Of a stretch of DNA of 64,000 bases, positions 34,055-45,088 are shown one piece after another. This DNA comes from Prostheceraeus crozeri. Lineage: Eukaryota > Platyhelminthes > Polycladida > Euryleptidae. The stretch covers positions 309,964-373,963 of the forward strand of contig CAJQUW010016909.1 in the NCBI GenBank assembly GCA_907163375.1, read 5' to 3'. The position numbers and the translations under genes are program-made. Numbering within the stretch: the stretch's first letter is position 1; the number at the start of each line of letters is the position of its first letter. Under the pieces are notes generated by a model. The model was not told where the DNA came from. It saw nothing but the letters and a program-made list of their open reading frames with translations, and did not search any database.

Positions 34055-34260
34055 TGAGTTGGATGAGAGAAGTCCTTTTTGTATTGATAAAATACAGCTT
34101 TATTAGGACGAGGCCTTTCGGACGCACCAAGCGACCATCATCAGGTGCAGGCAGTCATGACTGCCTGCACCTGATGATGGTCGCTTGGTGCGTCCGAAAG
34201 GCCTCGTCCTAATAAAGCTGTATTTTATCAATACAAAAAGGACTTCTCTCATCCAACTCA
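34055..34260. repeat. Perfect 206-bp palindrome of Penelope-like end sequence
   Basis: Two 103-base arms are exact reverse complements and meet at CAGTCATGACTG with no spacer (centre between 34,157 and 34,158). Each arm contains CTGATGATGGTCGCTTGGTG then CGTCCGAAAGG and CCTCGTCCTAATAAAG. This is the layout of hammerhead-type cores found in Penelope-like retroelement ends. A diverged relative of one arm lies at 39,160-39,202. No mismatch separates the arms. Confidence 0.9.
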
Positions 34261-34956
34261 AGGAATGGCAAGGTGATTACCTGTCTTCCGCGGGCAAAAT
34301 GCGCCTAGTGAGCCCATCTATGGAACACTGCTAGGTTTGAAATCTGGAAGAATTGGAGTTCTTGAGGCTGATAATATTTCAATAACATGTTCTGATTGCT
34401 TTCATTAATTGCATATAATTTTCGTCGAATCCAACCAGGCACTTGGGAGCAGTTTCAAAGTTGAGGTGGTAAAAGGAAGCGCATGCCTTTTTGGTAATTG
34501 TTGCCTAAACTTACTATGAAGGGTTTTTTAAAGGATGTTAATTATGATGTGAAAAAGAGGCCTAATGCGTCCATTATGAATCTTTATTTGCACTTTCATG
34601 AATTTATTAATACAAAACCAAATACAAAACTGCAAAAACCGTGGTAACAGAGAGTAAGTATATGTAGGTAGAGTGTCGACTCAAAAAAGCATCTGTATAC
34701 AGTGAAAATGAGTGCTTACCCAAGCCTAAGATCTTCTCCAGAAGGACAAGCAGAGCTACTGCTTTCACGTGCTATCATGTGAGCTTAGAACGCGCACGTA
34801 CCGTACTGTGACTGTCACTCGAAAAGATTCTTTGTTAGCACAGCACAGCTTTGGAATCAGCTTCCTCAGACCACTTTCCCTGACAATCTTGATGCTTTCA
34901 GGAGGCGTACGTGCGGACAGGATTCTGATGGGGACAGTTGAATCAGACTAGAAGAT
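34261..34956. other. Unassigned stretch left of the Polinton
   Basis: No recognisable gene or repeat. Short frames such as 34,769-34,951 have no family resemblance. The last six bases before the Polinton, ATGTTT at 34,957-34,962, are the expected left copy of its target duplication. Confidence 0.4.
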
Positions 34957-34962
34957 ATGTTT

Positions 34963-35198
34963 AGTAGTGAAAACTGTGCCCTACTTGCGACGGATAGGTA
35001 CATGGATGGGTACATGTAAAATTTAGTGTTATCAATAGGTACATGGATAGGTACATGTAAAATTTAGTGTTATCAATAGATACATGGATAGGTACATGTA
35101 TAATTCAGTGTTATAGGAACAAGTATGAGATCTGTTTTACTGGATAGGTACATGTGTTTGGTACAATCGGTTGAGTAGACTGTGTTTCGGAACGTCTA
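34963..35198. repeat. Polinton left terminal inverted repeat, outer part
   Basis: Matches the complement of the last 240 or so bases of the window. It contains about three tandem units built on ATAGGTACATGGATAGGTAC and TTTAGTGTTATCA. Its inner part continues at 42,277 because a DNA transposon landed in TA at 35,197-35,198. Confidence 0.92.
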
Positions 35199-38100
35199 CC
35201 CAATTAAAAAGATGACGTTGAATCAACGGTGAAAAAACGTTGATGTTCAACGAGATTTTGGTTGATAAACGGTTGATTCAACGTTGATGGATGGTTGATA
35301 TCGTGACGCTTTGGCCGCTGATATAACGTTGATTCAACGTTACTTAAAAACGTTGAAGAAAGTGGGGTGATCAACGTTTTATCAACTACTTTCTGTTAAT
35401 ATAAAACCTTCTTTAAACTGATTTTCAACCTTACATCCTCATTACCCGTTCAACGATATAAGTAAGGAAAATATCACAATTGTTGATAGGCATATTTATT
35501 TACATTTCAATGACGTAATTTGACATGAGCAAAATGACATAAAACTGGAATCACAAACTGCTGGGTCACTTGGAACATCCGCTGAAAATATCGGGCTTCA
35601 TGCAATATAGAGTCATGCATTAAACACATAAAATCATCCTATATCCGTACCTATTATGGTGATTGAATATAAAAATGCAATTAAGTAATTTGCAGCAGAA
35701 TTGAATTAATCTTGCAATGTTTTGACCGGGAATTGGTAGAATAGCTGTAGAAGAAAATGTTTCATATTTGAGGTTCATAAACTCTTACATGCTCCCCCCC
35801 CCCCCTAAAATTTTGCTGATCATTGCTTATATGACGATTATGTGACTTAAAACGAAAATGAAACAAGGTGAGCTACATAAAACGGAAAATCGGGAAAAAC
35901 CAGGGTTTGAATGCGTAAAATTTAAAAAAAAGAAATATTTAGCCTACATAGTTTTAATTTCGTAAAAAACGGAAAATTGCGATCCCTGATAACAAACCTA
36001 TATAAAATGGCAGCGCAAACGATTATTCGGAAGATGCTACTCTGAAATATTCTTTAGATTTTTCTTGATGGAGCTTTGTCGACCGCAAGGGTGCCATCAT
36101 AGTTTATTGAGTAATATAGTTAGATATTTGAAATTTGAATAAAAAACGATTGAACAATCATTCAGCTTATGGAGTTTTCTTCTGATTAAAACAAATACAT
36201 TATTACACGATGCGCTTCTTTTTAAGCTATAGGGCCTACAGAATATAGCGCTTTAAACTGAAGTAAGTGTTCTTTATTCAAATTTCAAACATGATCGTCT
36301 TTCCGTACAATAGTAACCTCGCAGTAAAACAGTGGTTAGGCCTACAGATTTGGTAAAATATTCCTGCTAAAATTTTACTTTGTAGGATAACATCGAGATT
36401 ACAAAAACTGAGCCCTTCTCTCCAAGTAAACAGCAGAAGGGATGGACATCTTTCAAAAACACAATTTTTCATCCGCTTAAGAATTTAGCAAATAAGAAAG
36501 CTTTACCACCATACAAGATGACGTTTATATAGTAGCACACATCGAACGATCAGATACAAATAATCTTGATGAAAATCACTTTTATCAACATATATGGGAA
36601 ATTTCTCTATCCGGATTTGATCACATCCTTCATTTGAAAATCCTTCCAAACAGAAAACATGCCCACAGCCCGAATGCGTATTTCACGTCATCTGGAACAC
36701 TGTCATTTCGAGTCGAACACCGTCGCGCCGCTATCAGTCGCATTTTAAAGAATAGAGGTGATACCATTTTCTCTGTTACAATTCAACAGAGAAACATTCA
36801 CTACTCAAATGAAATTTGACGCGATGATGCGAGGTAACTCAAAAGCATCTTTGGTTGGATCACAAGGCGGTTGTCCGAATCTGATGATCACTTGGACGTT
36901 GCGAGTGAGAGACTTATGGGTAAATAAAATTCCAGTAGCTTTCGGGCTAATTAGCTCAAATAACAAGACAGAAAAGCAGCCGAACGTAGGTCAGGTCTTG
37001 AGTCATCGATGCACAGATAAGACGAGTTTGCACAGCCTCAGCAATCAACACCTGTAAAATGAAGACAACTTTTGTGCTGATGTGCAGAGCAGAATTATCA
37101 AACTTAACTACCCTCAATTTACATTCCATGGGTAGGCCTACTCAAAGTTTAAAAAAGAAATCATTTATAGTAATATTAGGCGTTATAGTAAAGATAATTA
37201 AGAAAATTGCTTTTGGATCATTTAATCTTCGACAATGTGGCATGCGATATTCACTGAATTTTGATAGCAAATGAAGAAATTCAGGAGTGGACAAATTGTG
37301 ATTATTATCAATTTATTAACAATTTTCTAATCAATACTCGTAGTATCAATTTCATTCTGATATTCAAGTAACTTTTTTTAGAAAATGTGATCTGCAAATA
37401 AAAACGGAGTATGTAGCCTATTGCCGACCGCTTTTTCAACACTTAATGCGATGAAAATATTCAGGAGCTCTTGAATTTTTTTTATAAAATTGATACATGT
37501 AAATTCATTTTGATATCCATACAGTTTTGTTGAAAAATAAAAACACAATCTACAAACACATACACACATAATATCCTCTTGTCTCTACTATTTATATGAC
37601 ATCTCTTCATGTGATTCATGGTGACATATGGGCATACAGCAAACATGTGACCACAATACCTAGGCCTACAATAATATTGAAAAGTGCGAAGCATAATGTG
37701 TAGTAAGTCAACACAAATTCAGATGAAAGAGTAGCAATGAGTTTGCATTTTAATTGTTTTATACTTGTCGTAAAGCATGAAGAATTATTGATTAAATTGC
37801 ACAACTAAACCCATTGTAGGCTTTAGCACAAAACTAGTCTTGTGCGCATAATTATACGGTGTGCATGTAGCCGCATACAACGTGTAGTCGTGGTGTAGCA
37901 TTTATACCTTTAGTGTGCTTGATTATTTTTCTTAAAAAAACTCGAAATATCAAATTGATGGTATTTTTTTAAATGTGGCAATTCTGAAATAAGTAATTAC
38001 CACAGGCGATAGCTACAGGTTTTCAATTCAATGGAAATTAAAATGGAAATAATGACCTATTTAAACATGTTTCCTTGTTGGATGCATCGTTAAGAAACGA

Positions 38101-38422
38101 TAGAAAAATTATACACTTAAGCAGAAATCGAATAGCAATAATAATTGTCGAAATTTATAAAAACATTATCCACCTAAACTTTTTGCGGTCCTGAAATAGA
38201 ATTTTTAGATCTTGCCGCATGTTAAACTGTTTCAAAAAAATTTTCAATTATTTGTCATCCAAATATTAATGCTATAGTATAAGTAGGCCTATAGCCTGAT
38301 ACACATCTAAATATTGAAGTGCTAAATTACAAAGAGTTTTATTGTGCTAATCAAATTCTTTCATGCTCATAGTTTCTCAAATTTTTAGCATGCAACTACT
38401 CTGTCTCAACATGCCCAGATGT

Positions 38423-39902
38423 CAGGGTTGGTCAAAACCCACCCGGTCAGAAAAAAACCCGATTTCACCCGCCCGGCGGGAGAAATCGGGCGGGTGAAAT
38501 CGGGCGAAATCGGGTGAAATGGATTTTTCCATATTATGTCATTTTTTCGATGCTTCTAATGCTTCTAATAAATAATACAGTAATGCCAATTCATTTTTCT
38601 GATTTATTGACTCTGCCTCTTCTCAAAAATCATCGTATGGAATGTATACAATTCCGTAATCTACATGTTTCTTACTACAACACTAAATATTGAAAAGTAA
38701 AAGGAAAACCGAATAATATGTCAACGTCCGATGTTTTCATTGCGCAAGAAACTTAGCGCCTATGCTGATATGATGCCCATTGTCCATCCCTGACTCGCCG
38801 GACATCAGCCAGCCTGGATTTGTCAACAGCGGACTGTAGTGATGCATTCGTGAGATGATGGGGAATTCGGGAGAGCGCACGCATTTTGGTTGACGCTGCT
38901 GGTACGCATGTCTTTGGTGGCTGGTGCAGTCTAAAGTGCGTAAGATAAGATCGATATTGGCAAACAATGATTTAAAGCCACTGCCACAAGTCTGATCATT
39001 AATGTTATTATCGCATACAAAAGACACTCGGAAATGATGGGGAGTTCGGGGTGGCGCGTGCGTGGTGCGCGCGCGTCATTACTGATACCGCAGCAGGCTG
39101 CAAGTCTGCGACGGACACTTCGGACCATAAGAAAGAGCGTGCGTTCTCCACTTCACATATTAGGACGAGGTCTTTCGACCACACCAAACGACCATCCTCA
39201 GGTAATCAAAAAAAATAAATAAATAAAATGAATCGAAATTATGATATGAAAGTTCGACGAAACGATCTGCGTATTATTTAGCTTTAGTATCAGTAATACT
39301 GCTAACAGTTGGGCCTATATTTTTGTCTAGGCCTATATTTTCTTACTTTTTGAATACCGTATAACAAACAGATATTTGGTGATCGATGTTTAAATGACTC
39401 ATAGATCTTCCCCGTTTTGACCATATATTTTAATATAAAGTTCAATTTATAGCCTCTACTGTACACATGTGTTTTCTCTCTGATAATACAATAGTAGAAA
39501 AAACTTATAAATTTTAGATAACAGCCAATCTTGTGTAAAGTATACTATTCGTAAATGTAGGTGAGAGAATAACTTTATATGATTCCTTATTTAGATAGCC
39601 TGTAATTATCTGAATATTTGGTACGGCTAAAATACAGTAACCTATATTAAGTACTCATCGATATTTTCTCATGATATTGTATTTTAATCATGGTTTACAT
39701 TACACTGATGTGTGCAATGTAGTTTGATTTTTCAATAAAATGATAATTATGAAATGAGAGATTACCTCTTAATTTCAAGAAAATCGAAATAACTAGATTA
39801 AACCCGAAAAACCCGATTAAACCCGGTATAAAAAACCCGAAAAAACCCGCCCGGATATAACCCGATAAAACCCCGGGTGGGTTTTTTTGCCGACCAACCC
39901 TG
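38423..39902. mobile_element. Non-autonomous hAT nested in the TA-target element
   Basis: The ends are CAGGGTTGGTC at 38,423 and GACCAACCCTG ending at 39,902, followed inward by AAACCCGCCC-like repeats on both sides. CCAGATGT flanks both ends exactly (38,415-38,422 and 39,903-39,910), an 8-bp hAT target duplication. No transposase frame is present. At 39,160-39,202 it contains a diverged fragment of the Penelope-like sequence that forms the palindrome at 34,055-34,260. Confidence 0.93.
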
Positions 39903-41500
39903 CCAGATGTTTGTGCTATTTTAAATACAAGCAATCAGAAATTACGGATTTAAAAATAATATAATATCATTTCAACATAATTCCATTTAATTATAATTCT
40001 TTTCACGATACAATCAACTTTTTATCAATTTTTCAACGAGAAACGTCGACTTGAAAACTGATAAACATGCACAACTCAATTTCACATATTGAATTCGAAG
40101 TAAATAAGCCTTGAGCATGTGACATCATTTTTTTTCATCACACAAATGAATTCAAAGTATTGGTAGGACTCCTTGTGATAAGTCTGCTACACAGCTAAGA
40201 GTAATTGAGATATTTTGTTGTTACCAGTAAATTATATGAAGTATGACGCTTATATATTTTTATCATTTGTAAAAGTAAGAGCAGATATAACAGTAATCAC
40301 TAATAGAAAGGTCTATACGTTCATGATCAATGAACCCAAATCCATGCCCAAATCTCTCCTTCGATTTTGTTTTTGGGATTTCCAAATACATGTACCTAGA
40401 CTTGCAGTTAAATGCTGAAGCAAAATTGACAAGCTAAATCTGAAAACATTTAGAAACTTACCCTTTTTCTGTAGTCTGATCCAATAGATGCTTTTTTAAT
40501 TCAATAATTTCTGATACATGAATCAAAGGAACTTGATGGCTTCATTGAGTAGAAGAACTCACTGACTACATACGAGTGCTTTTCATTTTCGATTTGTTGA
40601 TAATTGAAGGAGAATTGATGGTAAATCCATATAACTGGACACATTGCAGGTCATTGAGGTAGTCGTAAGTAGATTGTGCTCCATGTATTGTGCATGATAT
40701 TAACGAAGTAAGATGATGAAAAACGTGGACGATCACAAAACCGACTAAATAACGGTGTGTAAGTAGAAATATCCTCTTGATGCGCTGACTTTTGTAATAG
40801 CAAGCAGCACACGTAAACACGGGTCAAATAAACCACGAGCGCGAAGAGTGCACAAGCTACTGCGCCTGACTTGCGCAGCTTACTGTTTCACGTCTGGGCG
40901 GACAATAATTATAAGCAGGGACTATGAGTCACAGGCATCAACAATTGGCAGCGGGAGAATATTATCGACCACTACTTCTCAATCTGCACGCAGATGCGGC
41001 CACGGCCATCACAGGCTGCCAACAATGTGACCTGAACTCTCTCAGCTGCGTGCGCGTGGCGATCGAATTTCCTTAAGTGACGGAAAGTTATAGAAGCGAA
41101 ATACGATTACGCAGATGGAGCTGGATGCTTATGCATTTGTTAGTCCAGTTACACACTGATTTAATATCAAAAGTTTTGCAAATTATTAGCCAAGCAATTT
41201 GGCGAACACACGAGCAAATCGATCAAAATCGACATGCTGATGGGTACGGTATACGTGGAGCTTATAGATTTCAATTGACAGATATTCGATTTGAGAAGGT
41301 AAAATGTGTGCCAGTAGAATTGCTTAGGCTCCCTTTGAGAATATACGTATGTCATGTGTAATTGTTGACCTGATTCGTTCGTCAGTGTTGATTGATGTTG
41401 TTGCTATTTACAGTACACATGTAGTGAGTGTGAACGATGATGAAAAATGAGAGGAAGAAGAAAAGGGACAGAGTGAGTGAGACAGAGAGAAGGAGATGCT

Positions 41501-41556
41501 GAAGTCACCCGAATATCTATTTTAATACAGCATAAAGTAGATATTCGGGTGACTTC
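41501..41556. repeat. Perfect 19-bp-arm hairpin
   Basis: GAAGTCACCCGAATATCTA at 41,501-41,519 and its exact complement at 41,538-41,556 are separated by 18 bases. The size and perfection would suit a precursor RNA hairpin, but a tiny foldback remnant is equally possible. Confidence 0.7.
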
Positions 41557-42276
41557 ATCATTTTTTTCTGTAGGTCTACAAAATTTCATCAAATAAAAAG
41601 AGCACATGTATATAAAATACTCGAAATAATAGTATATACGCATGTTTCATATGTCAATGTTGTATCCATGAGCGATTCTTTGAGTTATTTAAATGCATTT
41701 ATGTCACTTCTTACAGCATCAATATTATTAGTTAAAGTCGGTATCTGATTCAAATGGACAACTCTTCAAATGGACAATGAAACGCTCTTTTAGTTATATT
41801 TTATCCACTTACATGGATGATCGATGTTTTAACCATGTACAATTCCAAATTATAATTTAGAGCAAATTATACATACATTTCCCACTCTTCACAGTGTTAA
41901 ATATTATTAGTACGTATAGCCATTCTTATTCCAAAGAAAGACCATTTTACTTAATATGTTAATATGTAGCCTAACGATACGTCTTGATAGGGTTTATCCA
42001 TGGTGCATGCATTATCCATGTTTTATCCAAAAACGGTCATCTAGGGCTTATATCCGCAGAAACAATTAAAATGTTTAATCAACGTTTATTCGACGTTTTT
42101 TCAAAGCTTTTGACACCAAGTTGATTTTTGGTTATTTTTCAACGATGATTTCAACCGTACGTTCATCAGCAACGTTTATTCAACGTTTTTTCAACGTTTG
42201 TCACACCAAGTTGATTTTTGGTTAGTTTTCAACTATGATTTCAACCGTTGAAAAAACGTCATTTTTTACTTGGGTA

Positions 42277-42386
42277 TGAGCGAGCTTGTGCGGTTTGGTT
42301 CTGAGCACATGGGTACGTACCGATAGACGTCCGTTGTTTGATTTTGAATGGGTTTGCTCAATTGCGACTATTGTGACTATTGAAAC
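42277..42386. repeat. Polinton left terminal inverted repeat, inner part
   Basis: Continues the left inverted repeat after the 7.1-kb insertion. It matches 63,608-63,715 inverted, including GGTACGTACCGATAGACGTC and TGCTCAATTGCGACTATTG. Confidence 0.9.
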
Positions 42387-42489
42387 CATTATAATCAAGA
42401 TGACACATTGATTTTCCTTTTACGTAGCAGACTAAGCTATAAATATGAGATAGTTGTTTGATGACATACATAATGATGACTAGTATCCC

Positions 42490-42640
42490 AACGTCGTGGG
42501 TTGTCGCAACTCGCAAGAGACCTTGGATATTCGTTCAAAGCTATAGAAACTGTAACAAATCTCAGTGAAAATATCAACGCTGGTGATTTAGTTGATCGAC
42601 TAATGGATCTAGATGAGCATGCTATGAATCAAAATTTGGA
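42490..42640 (+). pseudogene. Polinton cargo: UBA-like segment
   Basis: One frame reads SQLARDLGYSFKAIETV followed by NAGDLVDRLMDLDE. This three-helix pattern resembles the ubiquitin-associated domain of cellular inhibitor-of-apoptosis proteins. It lies just upstream of a RING finger, from which it is separated by a MITE. No BIR domain is visible before it. It is part of the fossil Polinton; assignment is inference from a short match. Confidence 0.45.
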
Positions 42641-42641
42641 T

Positions 42642-43108
42642 CACTAGACGAAATGACTTGCTAAGTCTTACTAAGTCTGATCAGATTCTTGCAAAGTCTG
42701 ATAAGAACTTATTTCATTTAAGATCTTACATTTCCTGACCAGAAAGTACCAGACTTACTAAGTCTTATATTTTGCAAAATAAGATCTTTTCAGATCTTAC
42801 CAGCTGATAATTGAAATTAAAAAAAGTGAACTGAAATTTAAAACTTGAAGTCCGATTACAGTGCGAAGATCAGACGATATCAATGGTTTTAGTTCTTTAA
42901 TGATCTTGCTGGAACATCAGTGCACTATATATATGTAGAGAAACGCAAAATATAAGACCTTTTTCTACTCAAAAGATTTCTAAAAATCACAAATAAGATC
43001 TTATCAGATCTGATCAGATTTGCTAATAAGACTTAGCACGACTGGTACTTTCTGGTCAGAACTTGTAAGACTTCCTTAGTAAGATTAAGTAAGTCATTTC
43101 GTCTAGTG
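42642..43108. repeat. Foldback MITE between the UBA-like and RING segments
   Basis: The ends are CACTAGACGAAATGACTT and its complement AAGTCATTTCGTCTAGTG. Imperfect arms of about 160 bp contain repeated AAGTCTTACTAAG and GATCAGATCT units. The termini look CACTA-like, but no clear target duplication is seen, so the class is open. Confidence 0.75.
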
Positions 43109-43130
43109 TAGGTGGATAGAGGATTTCTCC

Positions 43131-43442
43131 ATGCTACACTGCAATGATAGTGAAATTAGGAGGATCAAATTGGAACGATATGGAAAGAAGGAGACATCTG
43201 ACAGTGTTTTAATAAAAATTTCTCCCAATAAAAGTGACTTCAGAAGGAAATTAGAAGAAGAGACATTTAAATTATTATGTGAACGGAACTGCGTTAAATG
43301 TTTTAAACAGGAACGATCCCTTCTCTTTTTGCCATGTTCTCATAGCGTTATGTGTTCTACATGTTATGTACCCCTTGAAACTTCATCTTGTCCCCTTTGC
43401 GATGAAGAAATATCTTCAACAGTCACTGCATATCGTGCATGA
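43131..43442 (+). CDS. Polinton cargo: RING-finger protein, IAP-like
   Basis: An open 103-residue frame carries a C3HC4 RING near residues 50-92: CVKC, LPCSHSVMC, CSTC and CPLC in order and spacing. It ends DEEISSTVTAYRA, close to the C-terminal tail of inhibitor-of-apoptosis proteins. RING fingers of this class are ubiquitin ligases. With the UBA-like segment upstream it suggests a captured or virus-type apoptosis inhibitor lacking a visible BIR domain. Whether it starts at this ATG or is a downstream exon is not settled. Anti-apoptotic cargo would suit a virus-like element. Confidence 0.6.
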   Translation: MLHCNDSEIRRIKLERYGKKETSDSVLIKISPNKSDFRRKLEEETFKLLCERNCVKCFKQERSLLFLPCSHSVMCSTCYVPLETSSCPLCDEEISSTVTAYRA

Positions 43443-43497
43443 TGAGTCATCATGCAGGTCTGTGATTGGTCACTATTGTGTCTTTGTTTGACTTTTC

Positions 43498-43506
43498 TAT
43501 ATAAGG
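43498..43506 (+). promoter_or_regulatory. TATATAAGG promoter motif
   Basis: TATATAAGG followed by AGGACATTGTACCG lies 47 bases before the ATG at 43,553. The same TATATAAGG core occurs at 44,756, 57,056 (minus) and, as variants, 60,973 (minus), 62,996 (minus) and 63,088. Confidence 0.55.
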
Positions 43507-43552
43507 AGGACATTGTACCGTTCTATTTCAAGCATAATTTGAGGCTAATACA

Positions 43553-44176
43553 ATGTCAATCAGCATGTCGTTCACTACCAACATTCCCATTTCAATAATT
43601 TACCGAAGTCAACTCTTCACCGGCAATATATTTTATTCTGCCGTAAATATAACTGGCTATAAAGCGGATTTGGTGGATCTGATGGAGGAAATAGTGAAGT
43701 ATTTCCGCTGCGGAGAGGACGTTGTGGTGCAGAGAATGTTAATGAGAGTCGTGAACAACGCTCTTACACGAGTTGCAAGATCTTGGCTCAATGAAGTATT
43801 TCGCCCACCAGCTCAAACGGAGATTGTACCGGAATACTCTCGCTGTTGGTGCAGCAGTATCCAACGGAAACTCAACACATGTCTCCATGACATTATCACC
43901 TCCAGCTCCTATGACGAGAAGGGTGACAAATGTAAATTGGACTTATTCAGTGGACCGCCATCAGTAAGCATCAATGTGGCTGCTCATGGACATTCTGAGG
44001 TAATCAGTTTGCGGGCATACTATGCCAATATTTTAAAGACTTTCAATTCAAAGCCCTGCTGTATATGCTGCCCAATTTCAAAACATCTAATGAAAGACAT
44101 TGAGCAGCTCATAACTGCTACAAATCAGACTCTAGCCGATGTGAGTGTATATCAGTCTCCCTCTACAACTTGTTAA
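43553..44176 (+). CDS. Polinton accessory protein, unknown function
   Basis: A 207-residue open frame starts with ATG shortly after a TATATAAGG motif. It shows an N-terminal hydrophobic-polar start (MSISMSFTTNIPISIIYRS), a helical middle (LVDLMEEIVKYFR), and a cysteine cluster near the end (CCICCPISKHLM). No known domain is recognised. A second frame (43,773-43,967) overlaps it and is probably a shadow. Position between the RING gene and a basic protein places it among the left-arm genes of the Polinton. Confidence 0.5.
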   Translation: MSISMSFTTNIPISIIYRSQLFTGNIFYSAVNITGYKADLVDLMEEIVKYFRCGEDVVVQRMLMRVVNNALTRVARSWLNEVFRPPAQTEIVPEYSRCWCSSIQRKLNTCLHDIITSSSYDEKGDKCKLDLFSGPPSVSINVAAHGHSEVISLRAYYANILKTFNSKPCCICCPISKHLMKDIEQLITATNQTLADVSVYQSPSTTC

Positions 44177-44304
44177 GTGTTTTATGTAGTTTTATAAGTA
44201 CCAGCAACAAACTCTGTGTGAATGCTTGTAAACTTTTGTGTATAATGTTGTAAGTACTAAGCAAAAATTGTAATTGTATTATCTATTTCCATATTAGAAT
44301 AAAA

Positions 44305-44697
44305 ATGTCTGTAAAACGGAAGGCATCTTCTCGTCAATCGAAACGGTCCTTCAAACCTTCAAGTCAGTTTAAAAAGGCGTTGCGAAAGTTAAACAGGATA
44401 CATGACAATAAGAAGAAGTGTAAATTGATTCAAAATTCAAGTGATGATTTCATTCATGATTCAACTTTTGCAATACACAAATGTCTACCTATTTACAAGC
44501 CTCTATTGAATGCTGGCTCTTTGAATAGCATAAAAAAGTTTTCAAATCCAAGGAGTAGTGATAAGAAAAGGCGAAACTTAATTCAGCGCGGTGGTGGTGG
44601 GTTTCTAAGTATGTTAAATGATATTGGAAACAGTATTAATGGTGTAATCAGTAGTCCGCTTGGAAGGATTGCAGCAACTGCTGCAATGTTAATATAA
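44305..44697 (+). CDS. Polinton small basic protein
   Basis: A 130-residue frame with a strongly basic N-terminal half (SVKRKASSRQSKRSFKPSSQ) and a glycine-rich, hydrophobic C-terminal segment (RGGGGFLSMLNDIGNSINGV, then RIAATAAMLI). The layout recalls small core or membrane-lytic proteins of adenovirus-like particles, but no homology is claimed. It may be a DNA-condensing or particle-internal component. Confidence 0.5.
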   Translation: MSVKRKASSRQSKRSFKPSSQFKKALRKLNRIHDNKKKCKLIQNSSDDFIHDSTFAIHKCLPIYKPLLNAGSLNSIKKFSNPRSSDKKRRNLIQRGGGGFLSMLNDIGNSINGVISSPLGRIAATAAMLI

Positions 44698-44755
44698 GGT
44701 TAGCGAATCATAAAGTGACACGTCATCACTTTGATTGATGAGTCATATATAGGTG

Positions 44756-44764
44756 TATATAAGG
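44756..44764 (+). promoter_or_regulatory. TATATAAGG promoter motif
   Basis: TATATAAGG followed by AAGACGCTTTAATG lies 85 bases before the ATG at 44,849. It matches the motif at 43,498. Confidence 0.5.
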
Positions 44765-44848
44765 AAGACGCTTTAATGATATTTTACCACTTTCAAGTGA
44801 CAATTCATTTGCGCTGGTTGAAAGCTCCGAATTAGTACTTGTTGAAAC

Positions 44849-45088
44849 ATGACTCAGAAAATGTATACAATCAGAGAGGAGGGTGACGCTTTTGAGCAAG
44901 ATCTCTTGAAGCTTCGTCCGACACGAAAGGTGCAAGGGATTGGAAATACATTCTACTTTCAAACCTTGAATTATGGTGATGATGGCTTTTATCTTCAAGT
45001 TCCATTCTTCCACAGTAATGGTATGTCTACATCAGGGTATAGCAATATGAGACAAATGCGAGTGACTTTTCCAAAATGGCAACAGTGA
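44849..45088 (+). CDS. Polinton open frame, unknown
   Basis: A 79-residue frame (MTQKMYTIREEGDAFEQDLL) follows a TATATAAGG motif and overlaps the next frame by 13 bases. It contains TFYFQTLNYGDDGFYLQVP, possibly a beta-rich segment. No family is recognised; it may be part of a larger gene with its neighbour. Confidence 0.35.
   Translation: MTQKMYTIREEGDAFEQDLLKLRPTRKVQGIGNTFYFQTLNYGDDGFYLQVPFFHSNGMSTSGYSNMRQMRVTFPKWQQ

Larger units (their letters stand above)
35199..42274. mobile_element. 7.1-kb TA-target DNA element inside the Polinton inverted repeat
   Basis: The ends are CCCAATTAAAAAGATGACGT at 35,199 and the complement-like GACGTC... form ATTTTTTACTTGGG ending at 42,274. TA flanks both sides (35,197-35,198 and 42,275-42,276), and the intact right inverted repeat of the Polinton shows the empty site. 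Subterminal regions (35,216-35,400 and 42,060-42,262) are packed with AACGTTGATTCAACG-like units in both orientations. No transposase is recognisable in the interior, which carries a nested hAT (38,423-39,902), a poly-C tract near 35,800 and one open stretch near 36,590-36,820 of unknown origin. The superfamily is undecided beyond the TA target; size and lack of a gene are unusual. Confidence 0.85.
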
